DNA of 64,000 nucleotides, taken from assembly GCA_958295805.1 (NCBI GenBank), contig OY282373.1, positions 839,001-903,000 of the forward strand, in the 5' to 3' direction. Source of the stretch: an uncultured Nitrospirales bacterium (GTDB taxonomy: Bacteria; Nitrospirota; Nitrospiria; Nitrospirales; UBA8639). Below are positions 26,745 through 35,907 of this stretch, piece by piece. Within the stretch, counting starts at the first letter, position 1. Each line of letters opens with the position of its first letter. Below the pieces are notes generated by a model. The model worked only from the letters and a program-made list of their open reading frames with translations. It was not told where the DNA came from and ran no database searches. The translations under genes were made by a program, and so were the position numbers.

Positions 26745-27227
26745 ATGCTGAAGTTTTCAAAAAAAGCAGATTACGCCTTATTGGCTCTCCAGTACATGGC
26801 GGTGGTTCAAAGTGGCGTTGATGCCGATCCTCGTGTCGTCAATACCAAAGAGATTGCAGAAGAACATCATATTCCCTTGGAATTATTGGCGAAAGTACTC
26901 CAGACGCTTGCCCGCCATCAACTGATCGAAAGTCATCACAACGGACCCAAGGGCGGCTACGTGCTGGCCCATGCACCCGGAGACATTACGATTGCGCAGG
27001 TGCTGGAGGCCATTGAAGGTCCTTTAGGATTAACGGATTGTTCTCATGAAAAGGGCGATCATTCCCAGTGCGAGCAAATGTCTCGCTGTAACATTCGGAC
27101 CCCGCTGTTAAAAATTCAAGACAGTATTTTCCAGTTGCTCAACGGCATGTCCATCGAAGACATACTGGTTGAAGAAACCCCTCTGATTATCGTCGAATCT
27201 CTCAAGCCACAAGGAGTCATCTCATGA
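26745..27227 (+). CDS. iscR: Rrf2-family Fe-S regulator IscR
   Basis: This 160-aa winged-helix protein starts [15 protein letters not shown], typical of Rrf2/IscR. It has the recognition helix region [13 protein letters not shown] and a glycine-rich wing (GPKGGYVLA). Three cysteines in the C-terminal part ([12 protein letters not shown], then MSRCN; about residues 98-115) are the likely 2Fe-2S ligands. The protein senses cluster status and represses the isc operon in other bacteria. Its stop overlaps the iscS start (27224-27227, ATGA), so the two are translationally coupled. Confidence 0.88.
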   Translation: MLKFSKKADYALLALQYMAVVQSGVDADPRVVNTKEIAEEHHIPLELLAKVLQTLARHQLIESHHNGPKGGYVLAHAPGDITIAQVLEAIEGPLGLTDCSHEKGDHSQCEQMSRCNIRTPLLKIQDSIFQLLNGMSIEDILVEETPLIIVESLKPQGVIS

Positions 27228-28438
27228 AGTTACCGATTTATATGGACAACCATTCGACCACGTCCTGCGACCCTCGCGTGGTGGATGCGATGCTCCCGTT
27301 TTTTACCGAAAAATTCGGCAATTCGGCCAGTCGCAATCATTCGTTTGGATGGGAAGCAGAAGAAGCCGTGGATCAGGCTCGCCGACGCATTGCCAAGCTC
27401 ATTCACGCCGACGCCAAGGAAATTGTGTTCACCAGCGGAGCCACCGAGTCCGATAATCTGGCACTGAAGGGCGTGGTGGAGATGTACAAGGAGAAGGGTG
27501 ATCACGTCATCACCAGTTCCACGGAACATCGGGCGGTCATTGACGCGGCGAAGTCCCTTGAGAAAAAAGGCGTCAGGGTAACGTATCTGCCCGTGGATAA
27601 GACGGGGATGATCAATCCGGACGACGTGCGCGCCGCCATCACGGACAAAACCATTTTGATTTCAATCATGCTGGCAAGTAATGAAATCGGCACGATTCAT
27701 CCCATTCAGGAGATCGGGAAGATTGCGAAGGAGAAAGGCGTGCTCTTTCACTGCGACGCCACGCAAGGGGTTGGAAAAATCCCCGTGAACGCGTCGGAGA
27801 TGGGCATTGACCTGATGTCCTTTACGTCCCATAAGATCTATGGCCCCAAGGGAATCGGCGCGTTGTACGTCCGGCGGAAAGCGCCTCGCGTTCGGTTGGT
27901 GCCGATGATTGACGGCGGGGGGCATGAACGCGGCATGAGATCCGGTACCCTCCCGGTTCCGTTGATTGCAGGTTTTGGAAAAGCCGTGGAGTTGTGTGAA
28001 CAGGAAATGCCCACGGAGTCCGTCCGTATTCAAGGTCTGCGTGACCGTCTGCAAGCCGGCATCACGGACGCCTTGGAAGCCGTGTATCTCAACGGCCACC
28101 CCACGGAACGGCTTCCAGGCAATCTGAACCTCAGCTTTGCTTACGTCGAAGGAGAAGCCTTGTTGATGGGGGTCAAGGAAATCGCGTTATCGTCCGGGTC
28201 GGCCTGTACCTCGGCCACCCTTGAGCCTTCCTACGTCCTTCGGGCGTTAGGAGTGGGGTCGGATCTGGCCCACTCGTCCATTCGATTCGGGCTGGGTCGG
28301 TTTTCCACGCCGGAAGAAGTCGACTATACGATTGATCGGATGATTAAGGCGGTCAATCATCTTCGGGAGATGTCGCCTCTCTACGAAATGGCCAAGGAGG
28401 GGATTGACTTGAAGACCGTCCAATGGGCTGCGCATTAA
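27224..28438 (+). CDS. iscS: Cysteine desulfurase IscS
   Basis: This 404-aa PLP enzyme removes sulfur from cysteine and passes it to IscU. The N-terminus YMDNHSTT matches the family. The PLP lysine is in [12 protein letters not shown] (Lys204) and the catalytic cysteine loop is SSGSACTSA (Cys328, the E. coli numbering). Full length. It overlaps iscR and is followed 62 bp later by iscU. Confidence 0.93.
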   Translation: MKLPIYMDNHSTTSCDPRVVDAMLPFFTEKFGNSASRNHSFGWEAEEAVDQARRRIAKLIHADAKEIVFTSGATESDNLALKGVVEMYKEKGDHVITSSTEHRAVIDAAKSLEKKGVRVTYLPVDKTGMINPDDVRAAITDKTILISIMLASNEIGTIHPIQEIGKIAKEKGVLFHCDATQGVGKIPVNASEMGIDLMSFTSHKIYGPKGIGALYVRRKAPRVRLVPMIDGGGHERGMRSGTLPVPLIAGFGKAVELCEQEMPTESVRIQGLRDRLQAGITDALEAVYLNGHPTERLPGNLNLSFAYVEGEALLMGVKEIALSSGSACTSATLEPSYVLRALGVGSDLAHSSIRFGLGRFSTPEEVDYTIDRMIKAVNHLREMSPLYEMAKEGIDLKTVQWAAH

Positions 28439-28500
28439 CGCAAACGGGACACGTGATTATTCAATGCTATTTTACGTTTGGAAACAAGGAGGGTTGAATC

Positions 28501-28920
28501 ATGGCTTACAGTGACAAGGTGATTGATCACTATAACAATCCACGAAACATCGGCTCGTTCAAGAAAGAGGATGAGGACGTGGGGACCGGCATCGTGGGTG
28601 CCCCCGAATGTGGCGACGTCATGAAACTTCAGATCAAAGTTGAACAAGACACCATCGTGGACGCGAAATTCAAAACCTTCGGGTGCGGGTCTGCGATTGC
28701 CAGCTCCAGCTTGGCCACGGAATGGTTAAAAGGCAAAACCGTGGAGGAAGCCGGAGAAATCAAGAATACTGACATTGTGCAGGAATTAAACCTGCCGCCG
28801 GTCAAAATCCATTGTTCCGTGTTGGCGGAAGACGCGATTAAAGCCGCTTTGAATGATTACAAAAAGAAAGCCGACGCAGAGACCCGGACCGAGACGACGA
28901 CCGCCTCGGCGGGAGCGTAA
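28501..28920 (+). CDS. iscU: Fe-S scaffold protein IscU
   Basis: This 139-aa scaffold has the three conserved cysteines (Cys37 in APECGD, Cys62 in FGCGSA, Cys105 in IHCSVL) and the HscA-recognition motif LPPVK (98-102). The N-terminus MAYSDKVIDHYNNPRN is canonical. About 12 Thr/Ala/Glu-rich residues extend the C-terminus past the E. coli end. A good ribosome site (aaggaggg) precedes the ATG. Confidence 0.93.
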   Translation: MAYSDKVIDHYNNPRNIGSFKKEDEDVGTGIVGAPECGDVMKLQIKVEQDTIVDAKFKTFGCGSAIASSSLATEWLKGKTVEEAGEIKNTDIVQELNLPPVKIHCSVLAEDAIKAALNDYKKKADAETRTETTTASAGA

Positions 28921-28946
28921 TCGTCGGAATGGGTAAGGAGATCAGC

Positions 28947-29300
28947 ATGGATACGTTGCAGACCACGGAAACCCCCATCGTACGGTTGACCGAGACCGCG
29001 GTGCAGGAAGTGAAACGGCTCATGGATCTTCAGGATCTGGCCGAAGGAGGGTTGCGCCTGGGCGTGAAAGGCGGGGGATGTTCCGGTTTAAGTTATACGG
29101 TTAATTTTGACGACAACGTCGGCGAGTTCGATACGGTGTGTGAGCAGGACGGCGTCAAAGTCATCATCGACGCGAAGAGTGCCATTTACCTTGAAGGGAT
29201 GCAGTTGGACTATCACAAGGACATGGTGAGCGGGGCATTCAAATTTCACAATCCCAACGCCACGAAGACCTGTGGGTGCGGAGAGTCTTTTTCAGCGTAA
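28947..29300 (+). CDS. iscA: A-type Fe-S carrier IscA
   Basis: A 117-aa A-type carrier with the cysteine set GGGCSG and TCGCGESF. I chose the ATG at 28947 because AAGGAG lies 7 bp upstream; another in-frame ATG at 28929 would add six residues. It lies in the isc operon between iscU and hscB. A second A-type protein (erpA-like) is encoded at 39026-39349. Confidence 0.88.
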   Translation: MDTLQTTETPIVRLTETAVQEVKRLMDLQDLAEGGLRLGVKGGGCSGLSYTVNFDDNVGEFDTVCEQDGVKVIIDAKSAIYLEGMQLDYHKDMVSGAFKFHNPNATKTCGCGESFSA

Positions 29301-29342
29301 ACCGTTCAGCGTCGTTTGAGCGACAAAAAGCGAAACATCAGG

Positions 29343-29370
29343 CGGGCATGGTTGGGTAAGACCATGCCCG
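29343..29370 (+). terminator. Hairpin between iscA and hscB
   Basis: A perfect 10-bp inverted repeat (CGGGCATGGT / ACCATGCCCG, 8-nt loop) with no following T-run. It lies in the 138-bp gap between the iscA stop and the preferred hscB start. It could stabilise the iscRSUA segment of the transcript or attenuate hscBA, matching the usual need for more IscU than chaperone. The role is inferred. Confidence 0.45.
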
Positions 29371-29438
29371 TTGTGCGAGTGAGGAACGTGAATAGGGAAT
29401 CGCCAAACCCAACGTCGGGACGTGCTCGAGATTTACCG

Positions 29439-30140
29439 ATGGCCCGAAGTATGTGTTGGCATTGTCAATCTGAAATGTCGGGTGAGTACTTTTGCGGTCG
29501 GTGCGTGAAGGTACAACCGCTTTCCAAAGAACTTGACTATTTCACCTGCATGAATTTGCCCCGCCTCTTACACGTTGACGAGCAAGCCCTGGAGCGAACC
29601 TTTTACGCCTTAAGCCGCACCTTTCATCCGGATTATTTCGCGACGAAAGATGAGAGCCAACAGAGGATCAGTCTCGGAAACACCGCGTTGTTGAACGCCG
29701 CGTATCGCATGTTGAAAGATCCCATCCAGCGAGCAGAGTACCTCATTCGACTGGAAGCGGGGTCGGCGAAAGACATTCGAACCTCGCCGCCGGCTGATTT
29801 GTTCGATGAAATCTTAGAGCTTCAGGATGATTTGGAAGAGTTTCGTGCCTTGTCCGCTGAGGATTCTTCCGCACGACGTCAAACGCTTCAGGAAAAACTG
29901 GAAGCCAGCCGTCGGTCGCTGGAAGCACGGAAAGCGGACGTGGAATCCCGCTTGTTCGATCAGTTTGACAAATGGGACGTTCTGCACGCTCAAACCCACG
30001 ATGATCCGGCTACTCAAGCCGCCAAAGACGCAGTGTTGAAAACCATGCAAGCCCTGTTATCGAACCGCACGTACGTGACGAACGTGGTCAATGATCTGGT
30101 CGCGGCTGTGGGTGAACGAACCGGATCCGGAAGGACATGA
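29439..30140 (+). CDS. hscB: Co-chaperone HscB with N-terminal zinc ribbon
   Basis: This 233-aa J-domain protein delivers IscU to HscA. The J-domain contains FHPDYF with the HPD triad, and the C-terminal helical domain binds IscU. An N-terminal CWHC...CGRC tetracysteine motif (about residues 6-26) probably binds metal; E. coli HscB lacks it, but mitochondrial and some bacterial HscBs have it. The frame is open upstream to a TTG at 29316, but that extension crosses the hairpin and looks non-coding, so I prefer the ATG at 29439. It overlaps hscA by ATGA. Confidence 0.82.
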   Translation: MARSMCWHCQSEMSGEYFCGRCVKVQPLSKELDYFTCMNLPRLLHVDEQALERTFYALSRTFHPDYFATKDESQQRISLGNTALLNAAYRMLKDPIQRAEYLIRLEAGSAKDIRTSPPADLFDEILELQDDLEEFRALSAEDSSARRQTLQEKLEASRRSLEARKADVESRLFDQFDKWDVLHAQTHDDPATQAAKDAVLKTMQALLSNRTYVTNVVNDLVAAVGERTGSGRT

Positions 30141-31963
30141 TGGCACCGATTGTTGGCATCGACCTCGGAACCACCAATTCATTAGTTGCCTACATGGACG
30201 GGGGCAGCCCTCGGGTCATCTTCGGGAAACACGATCAACCCAACGTGCCCTCCATCGTGGGGCTGACGGATAACGGCCTCATGGTGGGAGAGCCTGCAAA
30301 AGAGCATCTGGTCCGTGATCCCCTGAGAACGATTTATTCCGTGAAGCGATTCATGGGCAAGTCGTTGGCGGACGTGTCGGATGAATTGAACTATTTCCCG
30401 TACACCCTGCGCGAAAAAGGCGGCGTCATCCGGATACAGATCGGAGAAAAAACCTATTCTCCACCACAAATTTCCGCCATGATTTTGAAAGAGCTCAAGC
30501 TTCGCGCAGCGGCTCATCTGGGTCAGGACGTGACCAAAGTCGTCATAACGGTGCCCGCCTATTTCAACGACGGCCAGCGGCAAGCCACCAAAGACGCCGG
30601 TCTCATTGCCGGCTTGGAAGTGCTGCGCATCATCAACGAGCCGACCGCGGCGTCGTTGGCGTATGGATTAGAAAGACAGACTCAGGGCGTGGTAGCCGTC
30701 TACGACCTGGGCGGGGGAACGTTTGATATTTCTCTGCTCCGATTAAAAGACGGCATTTTTGAGGTGTTGGCGACCAACGGTCACACCCATCTGGGTGGTG
30801 ATGATTGGGACAGGCGCCTGGTCGAATCCGTCGTGAAGGACGTGAACGCGAAGCATGGGCTGAAGGTGGACGACTGTCCCGAACTCATGCAGACGGTTCG
30901 GTTGGAATCCGAACGGGTGAAGATTCAGTTGTCCGATGAGGACAAGACGCATATGTCCATCCCTCTTCCCGATGGAAAAGGAACGTACACCCGCGAATGG
31001 TCCCGAGAGGAACTGGAGTCGCTCACCCTGGACCTGGTGCAGCACACGCTGGCACCCTGCCGGTCGGCGCTTCAGGATGCCGGGTTGCACGCGCACGAAG
31101 TGGATGAGGTGGTACTGGTCGGGGGCAGTACCCGTATGCCGTTGGTGCGCCGACTCGTCGAAGAATTGTTCGGTCAAACGCCTCATTGCGAATTGAATCC
31201 TGAGGAAGTCGTGGCACTGGGTGCCGCCGTCCAAGCGGGTATTCTGGCGGGGGACAACAAGGACATGCTGTTGCTCGACGTCACGCCGTTGTCCTTGGGC
31301 ATCGAAACCATGGGCGGGGTGATGAGTGCCTTGATTCGCCGGAATACGACCATCCCCACCAGTGCCAAGGAAATGTTTACGACCTATGCCGACGGTCAAA
31401 CCTCCGTGGACGTTCATATTTTGCAAGGCGAACGCGAGCTGGTCCAGGACAATCGAAGCCTCGCGCGATTTCAGTTCAAGGTGCCGCCGTTGCCCGCGGG
31501 GGTTCCGCGCATTGAGGTCACGTTCCTGATTGACGCCAATGGAATCCTCAACGTCACGGCGGCCGATATCCGAACCGGCGAATCGCAGTCGGTTCAAGTG
31601 AAACCTTCCCACGGGCTCACGGACGACGAAGTCGAAAGCATGATTCGGGACTCGTTCCAATTTGCGGTGGAGGATATTAAGGCTCGCCAGGTGATCGAGG
31701 CCAGGACGGAAGCCGAGGCCATCATCACGGCCACGGAGAAGGCCCTCAAGCGGGGAACGGACCTCATTGCGCCGGAAGAGGCCCAATCGATTCACGCGGC
31801 GATTGAGGACTTGCGTGCCGTCACGCACCAGGATGACCATCGAGTTCTGCGGGGCAAGATTGCCGACGTGGAAAAAGTGACGCATCACTTGGCTGAAGTC
31901 TTAATGGACGCCACTCTCAAAGAAGCACTCGAAAACAAAAAACTTTCCGAAGTGACGGATTGA
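30137..31963 (+). CDS. hscA: Hsp70-type chaperone HscA
   Basis: This 608-aa Hsp70 homologue is specialised for Fe-S cluster transfer from IscU. The ATPase domain starts GIDLGTTNSLVAYMDGG and includes VVITVPAYFND and YDLGGGTFDISLL; the substrate-binding domain starts near LLDVTPLSLGIETMGG. Its place directly after hscB (ATGA overlap; GGAAGGA ribosome site) identifies it as HscA rather than DnaK. Confidence 0.92.
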   Translation: MMAPIVGIDLGTTNSLVAYMDGGSPRVIFGKHDQPNVPSIVGLTDNGLMVGEPAKEHLVRDPLRTIYSVKRFMGKSLADVSDELNYFPYTLREKGGVIRIQIGEKTYSPPQISAMILKELKLRAAAHLGQDVTKVVITVPAYFNDGQRQATKDAGLIAGLEVLRIINEPTAASLAYGLERQTQGVVAVYDLGGGTFDISLLRLKDGIFEVLATNGHTHLGGDDWDRRLVESVVKDVNAKHGLKVDDCPELMQTVRLESERVKIQLSDEDKTHMSIPLPDGKGTYTREWSREELESLTLDLVQHTLAPCRSALQDAGLHAHEVDEVVLVGGSTRMPLVRRLVEELFGQTPHCELNPEEVVALGAAVQAGILAGDNKDMLLLDVTPLSLGIETMGGVMSALIRRNTTIPTSAKEMFTTYADGQTSVDVHILQGERELVQDNRSLARFQFKVPPLPAGVPRIEVTFLIDANGILNVTAADIRTGESQSVQVKPSHGLTDDEVESMIRDSFQFAVEDIKARQVIEARTEAEAIITATEKALKRGTDLIAPEEAQSIHAAIEDLRAVTHQDDHRVLRGKIADVEKVTHHLAEVLMDATLKEALENKKLSEVTD

Positions 31964-31986
31964 ATGAGCTGAGAAGGGAGAATCGT

Positions 31987-32202
31987 ATGGCCCAAGACCT
32001 GACGTGGGACATGGCCGAAGAGATTGCCATTCGGCTCCATGAAGAACACCCGGACCTCGATCCGCTGACGGTTCGGTTCACCGACCTGCACGCCTGGGTC
32101 GTGGCGTGGCCGGAATTTTCGGATGATCCTAAAAATTCAAACGAGAAAAAACTCGAAGCCATTCAAATGGCGTGGCACGAAGAACATCAGGACGCGCAGT
32201 AG
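31987..32202 (+). CDS. iscX: IscX family protein
   Basis: This 71-aa acidic protein (MAQDLTWDMAEEIAIRL, then DLHAWV) matches the IscX/YfhJ family. IscX binds IscS and tunes cluster assembly, as an iron-dependent regulator or adaptor. The ATG at 31987 is preferred because GAAGGGAGA lies upstream; an in-frame ATG at 31960 would add nine residues. It is the last gene of the isc operon. Confidence 0.85.
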   Translation: MAQDLTWDMAEEIAIRLHEEHPDLDPLTVRFTDLHAWVVAWPEFSDDPKNSNEKKLEAIQMAWHEEHQDAQ

Positions 32203-32229
32203 CCTGATGATGAAAATCCCTTTCCCCAG

Positions 32230-34599
32230 TCAGAATGCTTGGGAATCACGTCCTTGCTCAAGTTGATCCAATTCGTAAAACGCTAAGGGGTCGGCTGGTT
32301 GGCGAACGGGCCGTTGCGGTACTGTTCCTTCCGCAAAAATTTCAGTGGTGGTGCCTTGCGTCGGCTCGTTGACGAGGTCCCCCGTTTTTCGGTCAATCTC
32401 TGCAAATTGAATCCCCTCCGGCATGGAAAAGGTCTGAACCGGTAGCGTTTTGAGTGCCCGGAACATGAAATGCGTCCAAATGGGGAGGGCCGCATGGGCT
32501 CCGGACTCCACCTTTCCCAAGGATTCCACGCTGTCAAATCCAACCCACACGCCCGTGACGAGATTCGGAGCATACCCGACAAACCAGGCATCACGGTAGC
32601 CGTTGGTGGTGCCGGTTTTTCCGGCCAGGGGACGGCCGATGAAGCGAGCGCGTTTCCCGGTTCCATTTTGAATCACGTCCATCATCATGTGCGTAATCAG
32701 ATAGGCCGTCTCTTTGGACACGACCTGACTGGGTTCGAACACGTGTTGTTCCAACGTCCGGCCTTCCTGATCGTTGACAAGAGAAATGGTATACGGCGCC
32801 AATGCCAGCCCCTGGTTCGCCAGTACCCCATACGCCGACGTGAGTTCTTGCAGTGTGATGCTTGAAGAGCCGAGTGCCAACGACAGGTCTGCGTTCAACG
32901 GGCTGTAAATGCCAAGGGAGCGTGAGAATTGAATGACTTCGTGAATCCCGACGCGTTCCAGCAAGCGGACGGTGGCGACGTTTCTGGAATGGCGTAAGGC
33001 TTCTCGTAAGGTGATCGGGCCGAAAAAGCGTTTTTCATAGTTTTCCGGTTTCCAGGTTTTGCCGGGTTCTTCCTGGTCATAGACCACCGGAGCATCGAGG
33101 ACGCGAGAGGCCGGTGACATGCCTTGATTGAGTGCCGTGGCATAAATAATCGGTTTGAAGGCGGACCCGGGTTGACGGAGGGCCAGGCGGGCTCGGTTGA
33201 ATTGGCTTCGTTCAAAATTATACCCGCCGACCATTGCCCGGATCGCGCCGGTTCGGGGATCAATCGCCATCAGGGCTCCTTCGACAACGGGCGTCTGATC
33301 CAAGTAAAATTGAATTTTGTCGTTGCCGGCGGATTTCAACGACACCTCGATCACGTCTCCGTGGTGGACCAATTGCGTCGCCGAGGTCACGGGAACCACC
33401 TCGGCCTCCGTGACCGACGCTCCTTGAAGGAGACGACGCTTGGCCCAAAGCATATCGGATAAGGATATCGTGCCGATGACGCCATGAGCCAGGACGGTCA
33501 CGTCCTCGTCGGACACGTCCACGACCAAGCCCTCGACGATTTTCCCAAACTCGGGGACGACGGCGGAAGGATCTTCCGGGAGCACCGCCGGTGGGTTCTC
33601 ATGACGGAGCACGCCGCGCCACCCCTGTCGTTTATCGAGTTCGCGCAACCCTTTGGTGACGGCTTTCTCGGCCAGGCGTTGTAACTCAAGACTCAGAGTC
33701 GTGAACACGTGAAGGCCTCCTTTATACACCAGGGTCTCGCCGAATTCGTTCACCAAATGTTGGCGAACGTCTTCAAGAAAATACGGGGCCACGCGCTTGA
33801 CGGCTTGACGGTTAAAGGACAGTGCGGTGTCAATGGCCTCCTGTGCCTGGATTTTCGTAAGAAAGCCAGCTTCCACCATTCGTCCCAACACGTGTTCTTG
33901 TCGCTGTTTCGCGAGGGCGTAATTCTTGTAGGGAGAATAGGTACTCGGGGCCTTCGGCAGGCCGGCGAGAAACGCCGATTCGGGGAGCGTGAGTTCTGAT
34001 AACGTTTTGTCGAAAAACGTCAACGCTGCCGTCCCCACTCCATAGGCACTATGGCCAAAGTAAATCTGGTTCAAGTACATCTCCAGAATTTGTTCCTTCG
34101 TCAGGACCAACTCCATTTTCAGCGCAAGAATCAGTTCGCGTATTTTTCGCTGAAAGGTTCGTTCAGGAGATAAAAACAAGGATCTGGCGAGTTGTTGGGT
34201 GATGGTACTCGCGCCTTCAATTTTTCCTCCGTGTTTCACATTCGTCCACGCGGCGCGCAGGATGCCCCAAAAATCCAACCCCGGGTGATCAAAAAACCGC
34301 GTATCTTCCACGGCAATGACGGCGTTGATTAACTGCTGAGGGACCTCAGGAAAAGGGGTCAACATTCTGCGCTCAACGTAGAATTGTCCCATGACTTGCC
34401 TGTTATCCCCGTACACTTTGGTAATCAGGCTCGGCTGGTAATCCTGAAGCCTTGCAAGCGAGGGAAGCCCGGTGGCGGCATACCACGCGACGGCCCCTGC
34501 GCCTCCGATCATCAGTCCGCTGACAATCAGGGTCAGCCACAGGAAGGAGTACTTCGTCAGACGATGAGGGGTTGGCACGTTGTGTGAAAATCCAGGCAT
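32230..34599 (-). CDS. mrcA: Class A penicillin-binding protein 1A
   Basis: A 789-aa bifunctional peptidoglycan synthase anchored by one N-terminal TM helix (about residues 18-42). The GT51 domain has EDTRFFDHPG and GASTITQQLARS; the second motif has Ala where Gly is more usual. The transpeptidase domain has SAFK (the SxxK active serine), the SRN motif (SRNVATVR) and KTGTT. An OB-like insert sits between the two domains. It converges with iscX and is divergent from the peroxiredoxin gene. Confidence 0.9.
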   Translation of the reverse strand: MPGFSHNVPTPHRLTKYSFLWLTLIVSGLMIGGAGAVAWYAATGLPSLARLQDYQPSLITKVYGDNRQVMGQFYVERRMLTPFPEVPQQLINAVIAVEDTRFFDHPGLDFWGILRAAWTNVKHGGKIEGASTITQQLARSLFLSPERTFQRKIRELILALKMELVLTKEQILEMYLNQIYFGHSAYGVGTAALTFFDKTLSELTLPESAFLAGLPKAPSTYSPYKNYALAKQRQEHVLGRMVEAGFLTKIQAQEAIDTALSFNRQAVKRVAPYFLEDVRQHLVNEFGETLVYKGGLHVFTTLSLELQRLAEKAVTKGLRELDKRQGWRGVLRHENPPAVLPEDPSAVVPEFGKIVEGLVVDVSDEDVTVLAHGVIGTISLSDMLWAKRRLLQGASVTEAEVVPVTSATQLVHHGDVIEVSLKSAGNDKIQFYLDQTPVVEGALMAIDPRTGAIRAMVGGYNFERSQFNRARLALRQPGSAFKPIIYATALNQGMSPASRVLDAPVVYDQEEPGKTWKPENYEKRFFGPITLREALRHSRNVATVRLLERVGIHEVIQFSRSLGIYSPLNADLSLALGSSSITLQELTSAYGVLANQGLALAPYTISLVNDQEGRTLEQHVFEPSQVVSKETAYLITHMMMDVIQNGTGKRARFIGRPLAGKTGTTNGYRDAWFVGYAPNLVTGVWVGFDSVESLGKVESGAHAALPIWTHFMFRALKTLPVQTFSMPEGIQFAEIDRKTGDLVNEPTQGTTTEIFAEGTVPQRPVRQPADPLAFYELDQLEQGRDSQAF

Positions 34600-34825
34600 T
34601 GAGAACGGGTGCAGAAGCGTTCGTGGATCTTGGGGATGGAATGGATTTCTCCGATTACGATAACCTTGGTTGGATCAAAAGACAAGATTCCCAAGGCACA
34701 TTCTTACGGGGCCTTCTCAGGGCATGGTTGACAAACTTCAAGAGGGCATGATACGAAAAAATCCCTGGAAAATAGGGCGATTCGCGCCCCCATTCATTCT
34801 CATTTTTCAAGAAGGAGGCTGTTGC

Positions 34826-35296
34826 ATGTCTGACGCGGCTCAGGAAATAAAGGTTGGTGACGTGGCTCCCGATTTTACCCTGAAAAATCAGGACGGGAAC
34901 GATGTCACGTTAAGTGGTTTTCAAGGGAAAAAGAACGTGGTCTTAGCCTTTTACCCTTTGGATTGGAGTCCGGTCTGTACCGGCGAGAATAAATGTCTGA
35001 CGGATGATTTCCCCGGCTTTTCGGATGCCAATGCCGAAGTGTTTGGCGTGAGCACGGACAGCTTCTTCTCGCATAAGGCGTGGGCCGATTCGCTTGAGTT
35101 GAAACACACGTTGTTGGCGGATATGCACCGGACGGTGTGTAAGGCGTATGGATTGTATTTTCCCGACCTCAATTGTTCCAAGCGGGCCACGGTGATCGTG
35201 GATAAAGAGGGCAAGGTGGCCTACGTCAAGGTGCAGGAAATCAAGACGGCCCGGGATGACAAAGAAATTCTGGAAGCCTTGGCAAAGTTGAACTAA
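34826..35296 (+). CDS. Peroxiredoxin (AhpC/TSA family)
   Basis: This 156-aa thiol peroxidase has the peroxidatic cysteine in [10 protein letters not shown] (near residue 50). A further Cys in NKCLTDD sits 5 residues later and one in TVCKAYG lies downstream, either of which could resolve. The family reduces peroxides and peroxynitrite. The ATG at 34826 is set by a strong AAGGAGG site; the longer open frame upstream is not needed. A clear terminator follows. Confidence 0.87.
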   Translation: MSDAAQEIKVGDVAPDFTLKNQDGNDVTLSGFQGKKNVVLAFYPLDWSPVCTGENKCLTDDFPGFSDANAEVFGVSTDSFFSHKAWADSLELKHTLLADMHRTVCKAYGLYFPDLNCSKRATVIVDKEGKVAYVKVQEIKTARDDKEILEALAKLN

Positions 35297-35306
35297 GGCA
35301 AGACGT

Positions 35307-35344
35307 GAAGGGGATTCTCATAAAAAGAATCCCCTTCATTTTTG
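35307..35344 (+). terminator. Rho-independent terminator after peroxiredoxin
   Basis: Perfect 11-bp arms GAAGGGGATTC / GAATCCCCTTC with a 9-nt loop, followed by atttttg. It ends the peroxiredoxin transcript just before the thioredoxin-like gene. Confidence 0.88.
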
Positions 35345-35360
35345 AAAAGACCTGAAGGAC

Positions 35361-35705
35361 GTGCTCGCCGTGGGTGGAATCGTTGAAAACGTCACGGATG
35401 AAAATTACAAGGAATTGACGGAGTCCTCGGCGACGGTGGTCGCCTACGGCATTGCCTCCTGTGAACCGTGTGCGGCCTATGATCCCGTTCTGGCCGGCGT
35501 GGCAGAGAAACTTCCTCACGTTCGAATCGGAAAGGCCAAAATGCACGTTCCCGGCAAATGCAGGGAAATTAAAAAACGGCACGCCTTTGAAACCTATCCT
35601 ACCACCCATCTCTATTCTCGGGGCAATTTACTGCTGACTCGTGAAGGGAAAATAGAAGAAGACGAGCTTATTGCCTTGATCCAACGCCACCTTTCCCAAG
35701 GCTGA
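35361..35705 (+). CDS. Thioredoxin-like protein (CEPC active site)
   Basis: This 114-aa protein has a thioredoxin fold pattern: ATVVAYGIASCEPC active site (C-E-P-C instead of CGPC), a YPTT segment at the cis-proline position, and LYSRG. It probably acts as a disulfide reductase in the cytoplasm and may serve the peroxiredoxin next door, though a terminator separates them. It starts with GTG at 35361 after GAAGGAC; a second GTG lies 9 bp downstream. Confidence 0.75.
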   Translation: MLAVGGIVENVTDENYKELTESSATVVAYGIASCEPCAAYDPVLAGVAEKLPHVRIGKAKMHVPGKCREIKKRHAFETYPTTHLYSRGNLLLTREGKIEEDELIALIQRHLSQG

Positions 35706-35869
35706 CCCTCCTGCTCCCCCGAGACGTGTTCCCGTTATCCTGCGACCTTTCACGCCCACTGCCTGTCGCCAGAGGGTAAGGAATCTAGTGACGGCGTGGC
35801 CAATGTGCGGCGGGCGTGTCAATGGGGTGGCGAACCGGCTGTTGCGGCATGAGGCGCAGGCTCAGGAGG

Positions 35870-35899
35870 CTGTCGGGTCAGCCGAGCGTAGCCCGACAG
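35870..35899 (-). terminator. Hairpin repeat downstream of O-antigen ligase gene
   Basis: Arms CTGTCGGG / CCCGACAG enclose a GC-rich loop, just after the O-antigen ligase stop on the minus strand. It resembles dispersed palindromic repeats and could act as a weak terminator or 3' stabiliser. Confidence 0.45.
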
Positions 35900-35907
35900 T
35901 CGTGTTT

